DNA of 64,000 nt, taken from assembly GCF_001913155.1 (NCBI RefSeq), contig NZ_CP018760.1, forward strand, positions 3,038,001-3,102,000, in the 5' to 3' direction. Origin of the DNA: Maribacter hydrothermalis (GTDB taxonomy: Bacteria; Bacteroidota; Bacteroidia; Flavobacteriales; Flavobacteriaceae). The translations under genes were made by a program, and so were the position numbers. The notes below the pieces were generated by a model. That model made no database searches. It saw only the letters and a program-made list of their open reading frames with translations, and was not told the origin of the DNA. The first letter of the stretch is position 1. Each line of letters starts with the position of its first letter. This document shows positions 52,593-62,949 of the stretch, piece by piece.

Positions 52593-53771
52593 ATGAAATA
52601 CACTTATTTAGTTTTATTGGTAACAGTTTTTGGTATTGTTAATGCACAAACAAAAACCGATTCTATAACCTTAGTGCCGCAAACACAAATGAATGCCGCT
52701 CAAAGGCTACTTTCTGGTAACTATGCTTCTGCAGTTACCGTTGGCGCTTATGCCGAAATGCTATATAACCAACCAGAAGGTGATAATGGGGAATTAGATG
52801 TACAACGAATGGTGCTGCTTTTTGGATACCGTTTTAATGATAAAACCCAATTTGTTACAGAAGTGGAATTAGAGCATGTAAATGAAGTATTTGTAGAGCA
52901 GGCCTTTGTCAATTACGCAGTTGGAAGTAATGTTAGTCTACGAGGTGGATTAATGTTGGTGCCTATGGGAATTGTAAATGAGTTTCATGAACCTACAACG
53001 TTTAACGGAACTGAAAGACCGGGTATGGATAATGCTATTGTACCTACAACGTGGAGAGAAATTGGTGTAGGAGTTGCTGGTAGGTTTAACAATCTTAATT
53101 TAGGTTATCAGGCCTATGTTTTTAATGGATTTAAGTCTACCGAAGCTAACGGTACTGGCGGTCTATCTGGCTTTTTAGGAGGATCTAGTGGTTTGCGTGG
53201 TGGTCGCCAAAAAGCAATACAATCAACAATAGACAGTCCTACGTTATCTACGAAGTTAGATTATTATGGTGTTCCAGGCCTGCGTTTGGGTCTTTCTACT
53301 TATTTTGGTAAAACTCAAGCTGCAGATGATATTGAAACTATTGATGGGGCCAATATTGGTATTGCAATGGTTGGTTTAGATGCTCGTTATGCTTATCAAA
53401 GATTTACAGCACGAGGACAGTTTATAAATGCATCTTTATCAGATACCGAAGAATATAATACAGCTACTGGTAGAGATTTAGGTAGTGCATTGAGAGGGTT
53501 TTATGTTGAAGGAGCTTATAACTTACTCCCTGTTGATAAAGAACAAAAATTATTCATCTTTACAAGATATGAGCAATACGATACGCATGCGAATACAGAT
53601 GGTAATTTGGTTAGAAATGATGCCTACAATAGAACCGATGTTACAAGCGGATTAACCTATCACCTTGCACCAGGAGTTGTATTAAAAGGAGATTATCAAT
53701 TTAGAAGTAATGCCTTGAACGGTGATGATGTAAAGGATAGACTTAATTTTGGAATAGGAGTTTGGTTTTAA
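52593..53771 (+). CDS. Outer-membrane porin-like beta-barrel protein
   Basis: 392 residues from ATG at 52593 (a TTG three codons upstream is the only alternative). Signal peptide ends VNAQ. The rest is alternating strands: VTVGAYAEMLYNQ, VQRMVLLFGYRFNDKTQFVTEVELEHVN, FVEQAFVNYAV, VSLRGGLMLVPMG, and a C-terminal LNFGIGVWF ending in Phe, a barrel sign. It resembles phosphate/anion-porin-type proteins, but specificity is unclear. First gene of a three-gene operon with an FMN-binding protein and a membrane protein. Confidence 0.82.
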   Translation: MKYTYLVLLVTVFGIVNAQTKTDSITLVPQTQMNAAQRLLSGNYASAVTVGAYAEMLYNQPEGDNGELDVQRMVLLFGYRFNDKTQFVTEVELEHVNEVFVEQAFVNYAVGSNVSLRGGLMLVPMGIVNEFHEPTTFNGTERPGMDNAIVPTTWREIGVGVAGRFNNLNLGYQAYVFNGFKSTEANGTGGLSGFLGGSSGLRGGRQKAIQSTIDSPTLSTKLDYYGVPGLRLGLSTYFGKTQAADDIETIDGANIGIAMVGLDARYAYQRFTARGQFINASLSDTEEYNTATGRDLGSALRGFYVEGAYNLLPVDKEQKLFIFTRYEQYDTHANTDGNLVRNDAYNRTDVTSGLTYHLAPGVVLKGDYQFRSNALNGDDVKDRLNFGIGVWF

Positions 53772-53794
53772 TAGTACACTAAAAGTTGTGTTTT

Positions 53795-54331
53795 ATGAAG
53801 TTCACATTTAAAAAAGTTTCACTTGGTTTTATTATTATTTTCCTTTTGATGGGATTTGGTCTACCAAAAAATATTCAAAAGAAAGTAGATAAAGAGATAG
53901 CAGCTTATTTCGATATTGATACGTTTACTATGGAAGCTGTTTCTGTTCTAAAAAACAATAAATTAGATTTGCCAAGTAAGTTTGATGGAGAAAATTTACT
54001 ACGTGTTTTTGACGGGAAAAGCCCGGTAGGTTATGTTTATGTGGAACAAGCACCCAGTAAAACGGCCAACTTCGATTATATGATTTTGTTAGATAATAAT
54101 TTTAAAATCTTACATTCTAAAGTTTTAATTTATCGCGAGGAATATGGAGGCGAAATAGGAAGTAAGCGATGGCTAAAGCAATTTAATGGTAAAATGCCAG
54201 GCGATCGCGTAGACCACGAAAGTAACATAGATGGTATTGCCGGGGCTACTATTTCTGTGCGATCTATGACCAATGCAATTGATGACCTTTTACAAAGTTT
54301 ATCTATTTTAAAGAAGCATAAAGTATTATAA
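53795..54331 (+). CDS. FMN-binding domain protein, probable ApbE substrate
   Basis: 178 residues, an N-terminal hydrophobic segment (about 8-21, signal anchor or signal peptide) and an FMN-binding domain (about 50-170). DGIAGATISVRSMT near 145-158 fits the covalent-flavinylation pattern D-x-x-(S/A/T/G)-G-A-T, where FMN would be attached to Thr 151. SKVLIYREEYGGEIGSKRW near 109-127 is the preceding conserved strand-helix. The ApbE at 4925 could perform the transfer. ATG at 53795, 23 bases after the porin. It abuts the next gene directly. Confidence 0.88.
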   Translation: MKFTFKKVSLGFIIIFLLMGFGLPKNIQKKVDKEIAAYFDIDTFTMEAVSVLKNNKLDLPSKFDGENLLRVFDGKSPVGYVYVEQAPSKTANFDYMILLDNNFKILHSKVLIYREEYGGEIGSKRWLKQFNGKMPGDRVDHESNIDGIAGATISVRSMTNAIDDLLQSLSILKKHKVL

Positions 54332-54844
54332 ATGGAGTTTAACGGTCTTTTATCCAAACTGCCGAAACCTATAAGAGTTTTTATAGGAGCATTTGTTATT
54401 ATACTTTCTATTGGATATTATACCGGATTGCTTTTTGTTTCTGAAACTAGTACTGCCTCTGCCACTGGAATTGAAGAAAATTATTTAGGAAATGAATCAG
54501 ATGAAAATGCTGATGTTATGAAATTCAAGAAAAGTGAAAGACAAATGCTAACTATTATACATACGCATATTTTGTCTATGTCTTTTATCTTTTTCTTACT
54601 AGGAATATTGGTTTGGCTTGCTAAATTACCAATGAAGCTTAAGTTGTTTTTAACCGTAGAACCATTTATATCAGTAGTGCTAACATTTGGGGGTATTTAC
54701 CTTCTTTGGTCAGGATTTTTATGGTTTAAATATGTTGTCATACTCTCTGGAATTTTAATGACGCTGACCTTTACGATATCTGCATTAATTGTGCTTTATC
54801 AATTAACATTCAACAAACAATATCCTAACAACTTTAACCAATAA
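54332..54844 (+). CDS. Four-helix membrane protein with HTH pair of histidines, unknown function
   Basis: 170 residues starting at the base after the FMN-binding stop codon. Membrane segments near 14-34, 76-95, 108-127 and 133-158. An acidic extracytoplasmic loop (38-66) joins the first two. The second helix begins TIIHTHILSMSFIFF, and its two His (75 and 77) near the membrane edge could bind heme or metal. I do not recognise the family. Its strict linkage to an FMN-binding protein suggests a role in electron transfer across the inner membrane. Confidence 0.75.
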   Translation: MEFNGLLSKLPKPIRVFIGAFVIILSIGYYTGLLFVSETSTASATGIEENYLGNESDENADVMKFKKSERQMLTIIHTHILSMSFIFFLLGILVWLAKLPMKLKLFLTVEPFISVVLTFGGIYLLWSGFLWFKYVVILSGILMTLTFTISALIVLYQLTFNKQYPNNFNQ

Positions 54845-54851
54845 TAATCAC

Positions 54852-54859
54852 TATATTTG
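54852..54859 (+). promoter_or_regulatory. -7 promoter box of guaB
   Basis: TATATTTG matches TAnnTTTG exactly and ends 24 bases before the guaB ATG at 54884. It starts 7 bases after the previous stop. Confidence 0.55.
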
Positions 54860-54883
54860 CACGCAATTAAATCCTTAATTGCT

Positions 54884-56356
54884 ATGCAAGCTCACCAAAA
54901 CAAAATTCTAGGAGAAGGTCTAACATACGACGACGTATTATTAGTACCCGCATTTTCTGAAGTACTTCCAAGAGAAGTAAATATCCAGACTAAATTCACA
55001 AGAAATATCACAATAAATGTACCGATAATATCTGCTGCGATGGATACGGTTACCGAGTCTAGAATGGCTATAGCTATGGCTCAAGAAGGTGGAATTGGCG
55101 TTTTGCATAAGAATATGACCATAGAGCAGCAGGCCATGAAGGTGAGAAAGGTAAAACGAGCAGAAAGTGGTATGATCTTAGATCCTGTTACTTTGCCACT
55201 TGATTCCAAAGTGAAAGATGCCAAAGCTAGCATGAAGGAATACGGTATTGGAGGTATCCCGATAGTAGATGCCGATGGGAAACTTTTAGGTATTGTAACC
55301 AATAGGGATTTACGTTTCGAGAAAAATAACGAAAGGCCAATAGCTGAGGTAATGACATCAGAGAATCTGGTAACAGCTGCAGAAGGTACTTCACTTTCAG
55401 AGGCGGAAGATATATTGCAAGAACACAAAATTGAAAAATTACCTGTTGTAGATAAAAACTATAAGTTGGTTGGTTTGATTACATTTCGTGATATTACAAA
55501 ACTTACCCAAAAACCTAGTGCAAATAAGGATCAATATGGTCGTTTGCGTGTGGCGGCTGCGTTAGGTGTTACGGGTGATGCGGTTGATAGGGCAGAAGCA
55601 TTGGTTAATGCCGGTGTAGATGCTGTAGTTATTGATACAGCTCATGGCCATACAAAAGGCGTGGTTGCGGTATTACAAGCAGTGAAGAAAAAATTTCCGA
55701 ATCTAGATGTTATTGTTGGTAACATTGCTACTGGCGAAGCAGCAAAATTTTTGGTAGAAGCTGGTGCAGATGCCGTTAAAGTTGGTATTGGTCCAGGTTC
55801 TATTTGTACTACAAGGGTAGTTGCAGGTGTAGGTTTTCCACAATTTTCTGCAGTATTAGAAGTAGCAGCAGCTATAAAAGGCTCAGGTGTTCCGGTAATT
55901 GCCGATGGGGGTATTCGTTACACGGGCGATATTCCAAAAGCAATTGCAGCAGGTGCAGACACCGTAATGTTAGGTTCACTTTTAGCGGGTACAAAAGAAT
56001 CTCCTGGGGAAACCATTATCTATGAAGGACGTAAATTTAAATCGTATAGAGGAATGGGTTCGGTAGAAGCAATGAAACAAGGTAGTAAGGATCGTTACTT
56101 TCAGGATGTTGAAGATGATATTAAAAAATTAGTACCAGAAGGTATCGTAGGTCGTGTGCCTTATAAAGGAGAATTGTATGAAAGTATTCACCAATTTGTC
56201 GGCGGGCTAAGAGCTGGTATGGGGTATTGTGGCGCTAAGGATATTGCAACTTTACAAGAGACGGGTAGGTTCGTAAAAATTACCGCTAGTGGTATAAATG
56301 AAAGTCATCCACATGACGTTACCATTACTAAAGAAAGCCCCAATTATAGTAGGTAA
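54884..56356 (+). CDS. guaB: IMP dehydrogenase
   Basis: Oxidises IMP to XMP, the committed step to GMP. 490 residues from ATG at 54884 (the TTG at 54857 lies within the promoter). TIM barrel with a two-CBS insert (about 95-210). [15 protein letters not shown] near 13-27 opens the enzyme; the catalytic Cys is in [17 protein letters not shown] near 301-317; [13 protein letters not shown] near 341-353 and [10 protein letters not shown] near 387-396 are the flap/phosphate regions. Normal length. Monocistronic. Confidence 0.97.
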   Translation: MQAHQNKILGEGLTYDDVLLVPAFSEVLPREVNIQTKFTRNITINVPIISAAMDTVTESRMAIAMAQEGGIGVLHKNMTIEQQAMKVRKVKRAESGMILDPVTLPLDSKVKDAKASMKEYGIGGIPIVDADGKLLGIVTNRDLRFEKNNERPIAEVMTSENLVTAAEGTSLSEAEDILQEHKIEKLPVVDKNYKLVGLITFRDITKLTQKPSANKDQYGRLRVAAALGVTGDAVDRAEALVNAGVDAVVIDTAHGHTKGVVAVLQAVKKKFPNLDVIVGNIATGEAAKFLVEAGADAVKVGIGPGSICTTRVVAGVGFPQFSAVLEVAAAIKGSGVPVIADGGIRYTGDIPKAIAAGADTVMLGSLLAGTKESPGETIIYEGRKFKSYRGMGSVEAMKQGSKDRYFQDVEDDIKKLVPEGIVGRVPYKGELYESIHQFVGGLRAGMGYCGAKDIATLQETGRFVKITASGINESHPHDVTITKESPNYSR

Positions 56357-56478
56357 TCTGTACTAATATGTAGGTTGACGATTTTTTAGTCTAGGATAAT
56401 TATTTACGGAATTTGTATTTATTTTTGAAATACATTTGGGTGTTTTGTTGATTTCTCAAATGAAATTCTCGCTTAAAT

Positions 56479-58161
56479 ATGAAGACAAATAATTTTGTTG
56501 TTTCTCACATTTTTTTACTTTGTTTTATCATTTTTATTCCTTTAAGTTGTACTACTGAAGAAAGTGGTTCAGAGGATAGTTTGCAAATTTCTACTAATAG
56601 CATTGTTTTGGATGAAAACGGTCGCGGAACAGTAGAAGTTTCGATAACTGGAAAAGGAGAATATACCATTAATTTTGTCGAAATTCCTGAATGGCTCAGT
56701 TTTGCTTATTTTAATAGTGATGCTATAGTGTCTGAAGGGAATAATTTGGAGTTAGAAGTTATTGCTACCTCTAACCTAGTGCCTGGTATATACACAGGAA
56801 CTGCAATTATTACTGCTGAAGGTGTTGGGTCAGTTTCATTAATTGTAACTTATGAAGTTCTAGCTTCGAACATGAACTTGTCCAAAAATATTCTTGATTT
56901 TGGATATTTTGAGAATGAGCTAGAATTTGAAATAACCAATACAAATGGGCCTACTTTTAATTGGGAGATTCAAAATTCTAATTCCTTTATAACTTATGAG
57001 CCATCAACAGGAATTTTAAATCAAGGTGCCTCTATAACCGTTAGAGCCATTTTAAATAGAGAAGTGCTTACTTCAGATATTTCTGATTTTAAAATACCCA
57101 TTAGTAGTAATTTAGATCAGGTTATTGATCAGAATGTAAACATAAATTATTTTAAGGAAGAAAAGTTTTTGATTGATGGGGTAGTTGTAGATGCAGAATA
57201 TGATCGTGAAAACGATGTGTTAATATTTGTTTCAACTTCCCCAAATAAATTAAACAAGTATAATCCTATAACAAAACAGGTCAGTAGTTTAGATCTTAAT
57301 ATGTCTCCTAATTGCGTTTCTATTGCTCAAGATGGTAATCATGCAGCAGTAGGGCACAACGGCCGTTTTTCTTATGTTAATCTTCAAACCATGCAATTGG
57401 AACAAATGTTTGAGGTTACATGTGACGCAAGCGATATTATTTTAGCACCAAATAACTGGGTTTATGTTTTTCAAAAAGACTATCAAGGCACAGAATTTCG
57501 TTGCTTTTCTTTGGGAAATGGAATGGAAACCCTAAGCACTGGTTGGGGATACTATAATTCTAAGGCAAAATTACATCCTTCTGGTAATTATCTTTATGTA
57601 GCCAATAATGGATTAACTCCTTCAGATTTTGACAAGTATGATATTACTGGTGGCGCTGCTATACATTTATACGATTCGCCATATCATGGAGATTTTGACT
57701 TTGCTGGTAACATATGGATTAATGAAAGTGGAAACAGGTTGTTTGCAAAGAGCAGAAATGTTTTTGACGCTACAGATGATCAACTAACAGATATGAAATA
57801 TGATGGGGTATTGGACGGTGTACAAATGATTGCTACAATGGATGTGCATACTGCCAAGAATAAGCTGTACGCAATTTTAGAGACTGGAGATGGCTGGCCG
57901 AAAATACCAGGTAATATTATAAATGTCTATGACGCAGAATTTTTAACGTACCAATCTCAAATTACCTTGCCTGGATTTTTAAAAAACAATGAAGATGAAC
58001 ACCCTGGTGTTTATGATTCTGAAGGTCATTATAGTTTTTTTAATGGTGATGGTACGGAATACTATGTTCTTGTTAAAACTAAGTCTAATTACAATCCTTA
58101 TGACGGTAGTAATTATTACTTCCCTAACGATTGGGCTATTGTTACCTTGCCAGTTAATTAA
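56479..58161 (+). CDS. Large exported lipoprotein with Ig-like and beta-propeller-like regions
   Basis: 560 residues, lipobox PLSC (Cys 24). Residues about 30-130 and 130-220 look like two tandem BACON/Ig-like domains (EIPEWLSFA near 70-78 and GILNQGASITVRAILNRE near 175-192 are the kind of motifs seen in BACON). Residues about 235-555 form beta-strand repeats such as YDRENDVLIFVSTSPNKLNKYNP, SIAQDGNHAAVGHNG, LHPSGNYLYVANNG, WINESGNRLFAKS, resembling a seven-bladed propeller. Surface or periplasmic lipoprotein, possibly glycan-binding. No SusC/D genes nearby. Confidence 0.75.
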   Translation: MKTNNFVVSHIFLLCFIIFIPLSCTTEESGSEDSLQISTNSIVLDENGRGTVEVSITGKGEYTINFVEIPEWLSFAYFNSDAIVSEGNNLELEVIATSNLVPGIYTGTAIITAEGVGSVSLIVTYEVLASNMNLSKNILDFGYFENELEFEITNTNGPTFNWEIQNSNSFITYEPSTGILNQGASITVRAILNREVLTSDISDFKIPISSNLDQVIDQNVNINYFKEEKFLIDGVVVDAEYDRENDVLIFVSTSPNKLNKYNPITKQVSSLDLNMSPNCVSIAQDGNHAAVGHNGRFSYVNLQTMQLEQMFEVTCDASDIILAPNNWVYVFQKDYQGTEFRCFSLGNGMETLSTGWGYYNSKAKLHPSGNYLYVANNGLTPSDFDKYDITGGAAIHLYDSPYHGDFDFAGNIWINESGNRLFAKSRNVFDATDDQLTDMKYDGVLDGVQMIATMDVHTAKNKLYAILETGDGWPKIPGNIINVYDAEFLTYQSQITLPGFLKNNEDEHPGVYDSEGHYSFFNGDGTEYYVLVKTKSNYNPYDGSNYYFPNDWAIVTLPVN

Positions 58162-58190
58162 TAATTTAGTTAAAAGAAGAATATATTTAT

Positions 58191-58225
58191 AACAAAAAAA
58201 AGGTCTAAAAAACCTCTTTTTTGTT
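58191..58225. terminator. Bidirectional terminator between the lipoprotein and aminopeptidase genes
   Basis: AACAAAAAAAAGGT and ACCTCTTTTTTGTT arms with a short A-rich loop and one mismatch. Lies between two convergent genes. Confidence 0.75.
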
Positions 58226-58233
58226 GCTCTATT

Positions 58234-60816
58234 TTAATCTAGTGAAGAATCAATCGGTTTATGCAAAAGTTGAACCCTTCTTAAATCATCTGAAGCTTGA
58301 AGCACTTTTAATTTTAAGGATGAATTTAAATTCGGATTTTCTTCTAAGTAACTTTGTAAAATTTCATATGCTTCCGGTGAACTGTAATTTCCTATAGTAC
58401 TACTTAGCCATCTTTTTGGGAAAAAGATATCTCCTGTTTTTTGTATTTCATCTAATAAGTCTAAACTAGCTCTTAGATACTGAATGGATTCTTTTTGAAG
58501 TAAAGGGTGATTTAAATTATTCATTGCATTAGCAACCCACGATTCTTTTGCTCGGTTTTCTTCTTGTTTTAAAGACTCGAAAAAATCATTTCTAGTCTGC
58601 TGGTCTTTTGATAAAGACGGTAGCAAAAATTTAAGCCTATTTAATTTATCATTATTGCTAATAGTCTGTTCTGCTCTTTTTAAAATATTTTTACTCTCTG
58701 GGTGCCCGTATAGTGCCAAATCCATTGCTAATTCGGTATAATTGTCATCGTTAAGTTTTAGGTCCTTAATCACTAATTTTTTGTTCCAAATTTCATATAA
58801 GTGTTTTAATGAAACATCTGTATAACCAATTGATGTGTAGGTAGCGTACAATGTCTTTTTGATATTTGCTGGTAACTCTTCTTGTAATTTAGACCATACT
58901 TGCTCACTAATTTCTTTCTGATAAAAAAGGCGTTGTTCTGCTGTAAGATATTTCCAAAAAACTGAAGTGGAGTACCTAGAGATGAGATTAATTAATAATT
59001 CATTCTTTTCATTAACTAGCCCTTTTGAGTATAGCTTTATTGCTGCAGTGGGAGTAATACTGCCATTTAGCATATTCTCATACACATTAATGTAGGCATA
59101 GCCACGAGCCACTTGGTCATTAATTTTTGGTATGATTTCTAGATCTTTTTCTTTGAGTGGAAATACACCATAGCCCTCTGCATTGGAATTATAAAGTATT
59201 GAAGTTGGTTTAGATAACCCAATAGCTTCATCTAAAATCAATTCATTGGCAATCATATTTACGGTCAATGTTTTTGTTTCATCAGGATATAGAAACAGCA
59301 CTTCAAATGTTTGTGGCCATGAGTGGTCAGAAATATCTTCTGCTTTTTGGGATAGTTTAAATGATGCGATTTTGTTATCACCATCATATTCTATGGAATC
59401 ACTGAAAATGGGTCTGCTAGAATTATTGACCCAAACATCGCTCCACGCAACCATATCTATGGATGATTTTTTGTCCAAAATTGTAATTAGCTCTCCCCAT
59501 ACAGCATTTTTAAAGGCAAATGTTTTTATATATTCCTGTATACCTTTCTGAAATGCCTCTTTACCTAAAACGGTTTCTAGTTGGCGCATCATTATTGGTG
59601 CTTTATTGTAAATAATGCTGCCATAAAGGGAACCTGCGTTGTTGAGGTTTTCTAAATCTTGCCGAATAGGGTTAGTGCCCAATGTTCTGTCCTCACTGTA
59701 AGCATTAGGGTAGTGGGTAATCATGAAAGCTAATTGATGGTCTATATCTGGAAAAGCAGGATTCATGATCTTATCTGCCATGAAGTTTGCAAACATTTCT
59801 TTCATCCAAACATCATTAAACCAATTCATAGTTACTAGATCGCCAAACCACATATGAGAAGTTTCGTGGGCAATTAGTTTTGCACGACTTAATTTATTAT
59901 TGGCGGTTGCACTCTCATCTAAAAAGAGCGAATTTTCTCTATATTGAATTGCACCGACATGTTCCATACCGCCATATTGAAATCCGGGTATCGATGCAAA
60001 ATCCATTTTTTGAAAAGGAAAAAGATATGCGGTATATGCTTCTAAAAATGATAGGGATTGTTGATGTAAATTGAAAATAGAATCTAAGCTGTACTTAATT
60101 TTAGTAGAATCTGTTTCGCGGTATAGCATGGTCATATCCATAGTAGCCGGTTTTTGGGTCACAGATTCAAATTTGCCTGTTACAAATGAAAATAGATATG
60201 TGCTCATTTGGTCAGAAGCACCAAATTCATGCCTAGTGTATTCACCTTGCTGCGTTTGCTTTATTTCCTTGGAACCGCATAAAACTTTCCAGTCGTTTGG
60301 CGCTGAAATATTCAAGGTGTAAATTCCTTTTATATTAGGCTGATCAAAACAAGGAAATAATGTTCTTGCACGATCAGGTACTAATAAGGTGTATAAATAA
60401 TCTTCATTTCTATTTAAAGAAAGTTCGCCGGCATAAAACTCAATGGTAATAGTGTTATTTCCTTTTATTAAGTATTCTTTTGGCAAAATGATGTGTTCAT
60501 TTTTATGAAGAATAGCAACATCTGTTTCATTAATGGATACCGATTTTATTTTTGATGTTTCTTCTTTAAAGTCTAAGTAAACAGGTTCTTGAAGTTGTTT
60601 TAAATCAAAGTCTAAAATTAATTTAGAACTTATAGGATCTTCCTGTTGCTTAGGGATATCAAAACTAAGGTTATAATGAACTTTTGAGATTAGAGAAGCT
60701 CTTTGTGTTGCCATTGCTTCTGACACACCAGATTCAACTTGCTTTGCAACTTCATTGTCGTTAGAGCAAGAAATTAAAAGGACAACTAAAAAACTAGCGT
60801 AAAATAAGTTCTTCAT
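58234..60816 (-). CDS. M1 family aminopeptidase lipoprotein
   Basis: 860-residue zinc aminopeptidase. Signal peptide with lipobox LLISC (Cys 17), so anchored in the envelope. The exopeptidase motif is GGMEHVG near 283 in place of the classic GAMEN. The zinc site HETSH near 318 is followed by WFNDVWMKE with the third ligand Glu, the M1 H-E-x-x-H-x18-E pattern. The C-terminal 350 residues are the helical ERAP/APN-type domain. Cleaves N-terminal residues of peptides, for nutrient use. Monocistronic. Confidence 0.93.
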   Translation of the reverse strand: MKNLFYASFLVVLLISCSNDNEVAKQVESGVSEAMATQRASLISKVHYNLSFDIPKQQEDPISSKLILDFDLKQLQEPVYLDFKEETSKIKSVSINETDVAILHKNEHIILPKEYLIKGNNTITIEFYAGELSLNRNEDYLYTLLVPDRARTLFPCFDQPNIKGIYTLNISAPNDWKVLCGSKEIKQTQQGEYTRHEFGASDQMSTYLFSFVTGKFESVTQKPATMDMTMLYRETDSTKIKYSLDSIFNLHQQSLSFLEAYTAYLFPFQKMDFASIPGFQYGGMEHVGAIQYRENSLFLDESATANNKLSRAKLIAHETSHMWFGDLVTMNWFNDVWMKEMFANFMADKIMNPAFPDIDHQLAFMITHYPNAYSEDRTLGTNPIRQDLENLNNAGSLYGSIIYNKAPIMMRQLETVLGKEAFQKGIQEYIKTFAFKNAVWGELITILDKKSSIDMVAWSDVWVNNSSRPIFSDSIEYDGDNKIASFKLSQKAEDISDHSWPQTFEVLFLYPDETKTLTVNMIANELILDEAIGLSKPTSILYNSNAEGYGVFPLKEKDLEIIPKINDQVARGYAYINVYENMLNGSITPTAAIKLYSKGLVNEKNELLINLISRYSTSVFWKYLTAEQRLFYQKEISEQVWSKLQEELPANIKKTLYATYTSIGYTDVSLKHLYEIWNKKLVIKDLKLNDDNYTELAMDLALYGHPESKNILKRAEQTISNNDKLNRLKFLLPSLSKDQQTRNDFFESLKQEENRAKESWVANAMNNLNHPLLQKESIQYLRASLDLLDEIQKTGDIFFPKRWLSSTIGNYSSPEAYEILQSYLEENPNLNSSLKLKVLQASDDLRRVQLLHKPIDSSLD

Positions 60817-60964
60817 AAGTTAGAATTATACGTTGTTGTGAAAGTACTTTAATGGAAATTACTTTCCAATTTTTCAACAACGTATAACTCTAATTGAAAA
60901 TAAAATAATAAATAAGTCATTACATAGGGGTAATGACTTAGGTGAACAGGTGTAAAAGTTATAC

Positions 60965-61501
60965 TTATTTGCCAGCTGCACCAGTATAGGCTTTCCAGTC
61001 TTTTTCCTTATATATGTTATCGCCAAAATAACGAGCTATTTCTAAGAATGGCTCCGGTTTTTGATAACCAGGTATTGGTGAAAGCATATTTAGTTCCTCA
61101 TCTAAAAAAATAGTAGTTGGGTAACTTAAGCGGCCTTGCATTAGGGCAGCCGCAAACTCATGATAACCTTTTCTACCAGATGGAACAAACTTATATGTCT
61201 TACCTTTATATTCGACAGGATCTTTACCTTCTCCATCAAATTTCACCATATAATAGTTTTCCGACATATATGCAGCTACCTCAGGGTTTTGAAAAGTATC
61301 TTTATCCATTTTCTTGCACCACCCGCACCAATCAGTATATACATCCACAAATACCTTCTTAGGGTTTTTTTCAGTCGCAGCAAGTTGTGCAGCTTCATCC
61401 CAAGAAAGCCATTTTACTTCCTGAGCTAATGAGACGCTTGTAATTAGTATAAAAGCAATCGGTAAAAGTATTTTTGAAAAATAATTAGAATGCGATTTCA
61501 T
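60965..61501 (-). CDS. Exported thioredoxin-fold protein
   Basis: 178 residues with signal peptide (hydrophobic 10-25, ending SLAQ). The active site CGWCKKMDKDTF near 60-71 (C-x-x-C) and cis-Pro SYPTTIFLDEE near 129-139 are those of a thioredoxin-like disulfide reductase. The mid-region has an insertion (KYKGKTYKFVPSGRKGYHEFA in part, near 95-120), as in the DUF255/YyaL-like exported thioredoxins. Periplasmic thiol chemistry; partner not nearby. Confidence 0.9.
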   Translation of the reverse strand: MKSHSNYFSKILLPIAFILITSVSLAQEVKWLSWDEAAQLAATEKNPKKVFVDVYTDWCGWCKKMDKDTFQNPEVAAYMSENYYMVKFDGEGKDPVEYKGKTYKFVPSGRKGYHEFAAALMQGRLSYPTTIFLDEELNMLSPIPGYQKPEPFLEIARYFGDNIYKEKDWKAYTGAAGK

Positions 61502-61561
61502 ATATTTTATTTGAGTGTTTAGTCCAATAACAATACCAAAACTAACGCATTTTTACTTTCT

Positions 61562-62800
61562 TTATTTCACTTTGGCAATTTGTTTAACAGTAAACAAATC
61601 TTTTAAGTCTACTTGATTGCGAATTAAATCATCAAAAGTTTCTCTTTCTCGTATGAGAATTGCTTTTCCTTTATGCCATAGAACTTCTGGTGGTCTAAAT
61701 CTAGAATTGTAATTACTTGCCATGGTAAAACAATATGCTCCGGCATTTTTAAAGCAAAGTATATCGCCTTCAGTAATTTCATTTATACGCTTATTGCTGG
61801 CGAATGTATCCGTTTCGCAGATATAGCCTACAACAGAATAATAGCGCTCTCTACCTTCAGGATTAGATATGTTTTTAATACTATGAGTTGCACCATAAAG
61901 CATTGGGCGTATTAAATGGTTGAAACCAGAATCTACACTTGCAAATACAGTTGAAGTTGTTTGTTTAACGACATTAACTTTAGCTAGGAAAACCCCTGCC
62001 TCACTTACTAAAAACTTACCGGGCTCAAATGCCAAGGTTAAATCTTTACCGTATTCTTTGCAAAATTCGTTAAAACGGGTGCTTAATTTTTTTCCTAATT
62101 CTTCTATATTGGTTTCGATATCCCCATCTTTATAAGGAACTTTAAAACCGCTACCAAAATCTATAAAGTCAAGGTTTTTGAAATTACGTGCGGTATCAAA
62201 TAATATTTCAGAAGCATATAGGAATACATCAATATCTAAAATATCACTACCAGTATGCATATGAATACCATTGATATTCATTTTAGTCAATTCTACTATA
62301 CGCAGTAAATGAGGAATCTGATGAATACTGATGCCGAATTTAGAATCAATATGTCCTACAGAAATATTAGAATTTCCTCCTGCCATTACATGCGGATTAA
62401 TTCGTATACAAACGGGTATTTTTGGGTGCTTACTTCCAAATTGCTCTAGAATAGATAGGTTATCAATATTAATACGCACCCCTAATTTAGAAGCAGCTTC
62501 AATTTCTTCAAGAGAAACGCCGTTAGGTGTAAATATGATTGATTCCGGTTTAAATCCAGCAAGCAATCCAAGTTGTACTTCTTGGATAGAAACCGTATCT
62601 AATCCGCTTCCCAAACTATTCATTAGCCTTAAGATGGTAATATTAGAAAGGGCCTTGGCAGCATAATTTAGTTTCAATTTTTTTACTGAACTAAATGCTT
62701 TTGTTAATCTATTGAATTGTGAAATTATTTTTTCAGAGTCATAGACATAAACCGGATCTCCATAGGTTTTTGCTATTTGTAACAAATCCTCATTTTTCAT
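61562..62800 (-). CDS. lysA: Diaminopimelate decarboxylase
   Basis: Last step of lysine synthesis, PLP-dependent decarboxylation of meso-DAP. 412 residues of alanine-racemase fold III. The PLP Lys lies in LNYAAKALSN near 44-53. HTGSDI near 182-187, DFGSGF near 215-220, EPGKFLVSE near 257-265, and the C-terminal GAYCFTMASNYNSRFRPPEVL near 358-378 are typical of LysA. Normal length. Cytoplasmic. It stands alone; other lysine genes are not in the window. Confidence 0.96.
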   Translation of the reverse strand: MKNEDLLQIAKTYGDPVYVYDSEKIISQFNRLTKAFSSVKKLKLNYAAKALSNITILRLMNSLGSGLDTVSIQEVQLGLLAGFKPESIIFTPNGVSLEEIEAASKLGVRINIDNLSILEQFGSKHPKIPVCIRINPHVMAGGNSNISVGHIDSKFGISIHQIPHLLRIVELTKMNINGIHMHTGSDILDIDVFLYASEILFDTARNFKNLDFIDFGSGFKVPYKDGDIETNIEELGKKLSTRFNEFCKEYGKDLTLAFEPGKFLVSEAGVFLAKVNVVKQTTSTVFASVDSGFNHLIRPMLYGATHSIKNISNPEGRERYYSVVGYICETDTFASNKRINEITEGDILCFKNAGAYCFTMASNYNSRFRPPEVLWHKGKAILIRERETFDDLIRNQVDLKDLFTVKQIAKVK

Positions 62801-62949
62801 ACTATACTATTTTATACAAAGTTACTTTTCTAAATGGATCGTAGCAAAAATAATCACATAAAAACAGTAAAAATAACAAAATGTGATATTTATAACAATC
62901 GATGTTATTTTCTTTTGGCGTAATTAAAAGTCCTTCGTAATTTTATGAC

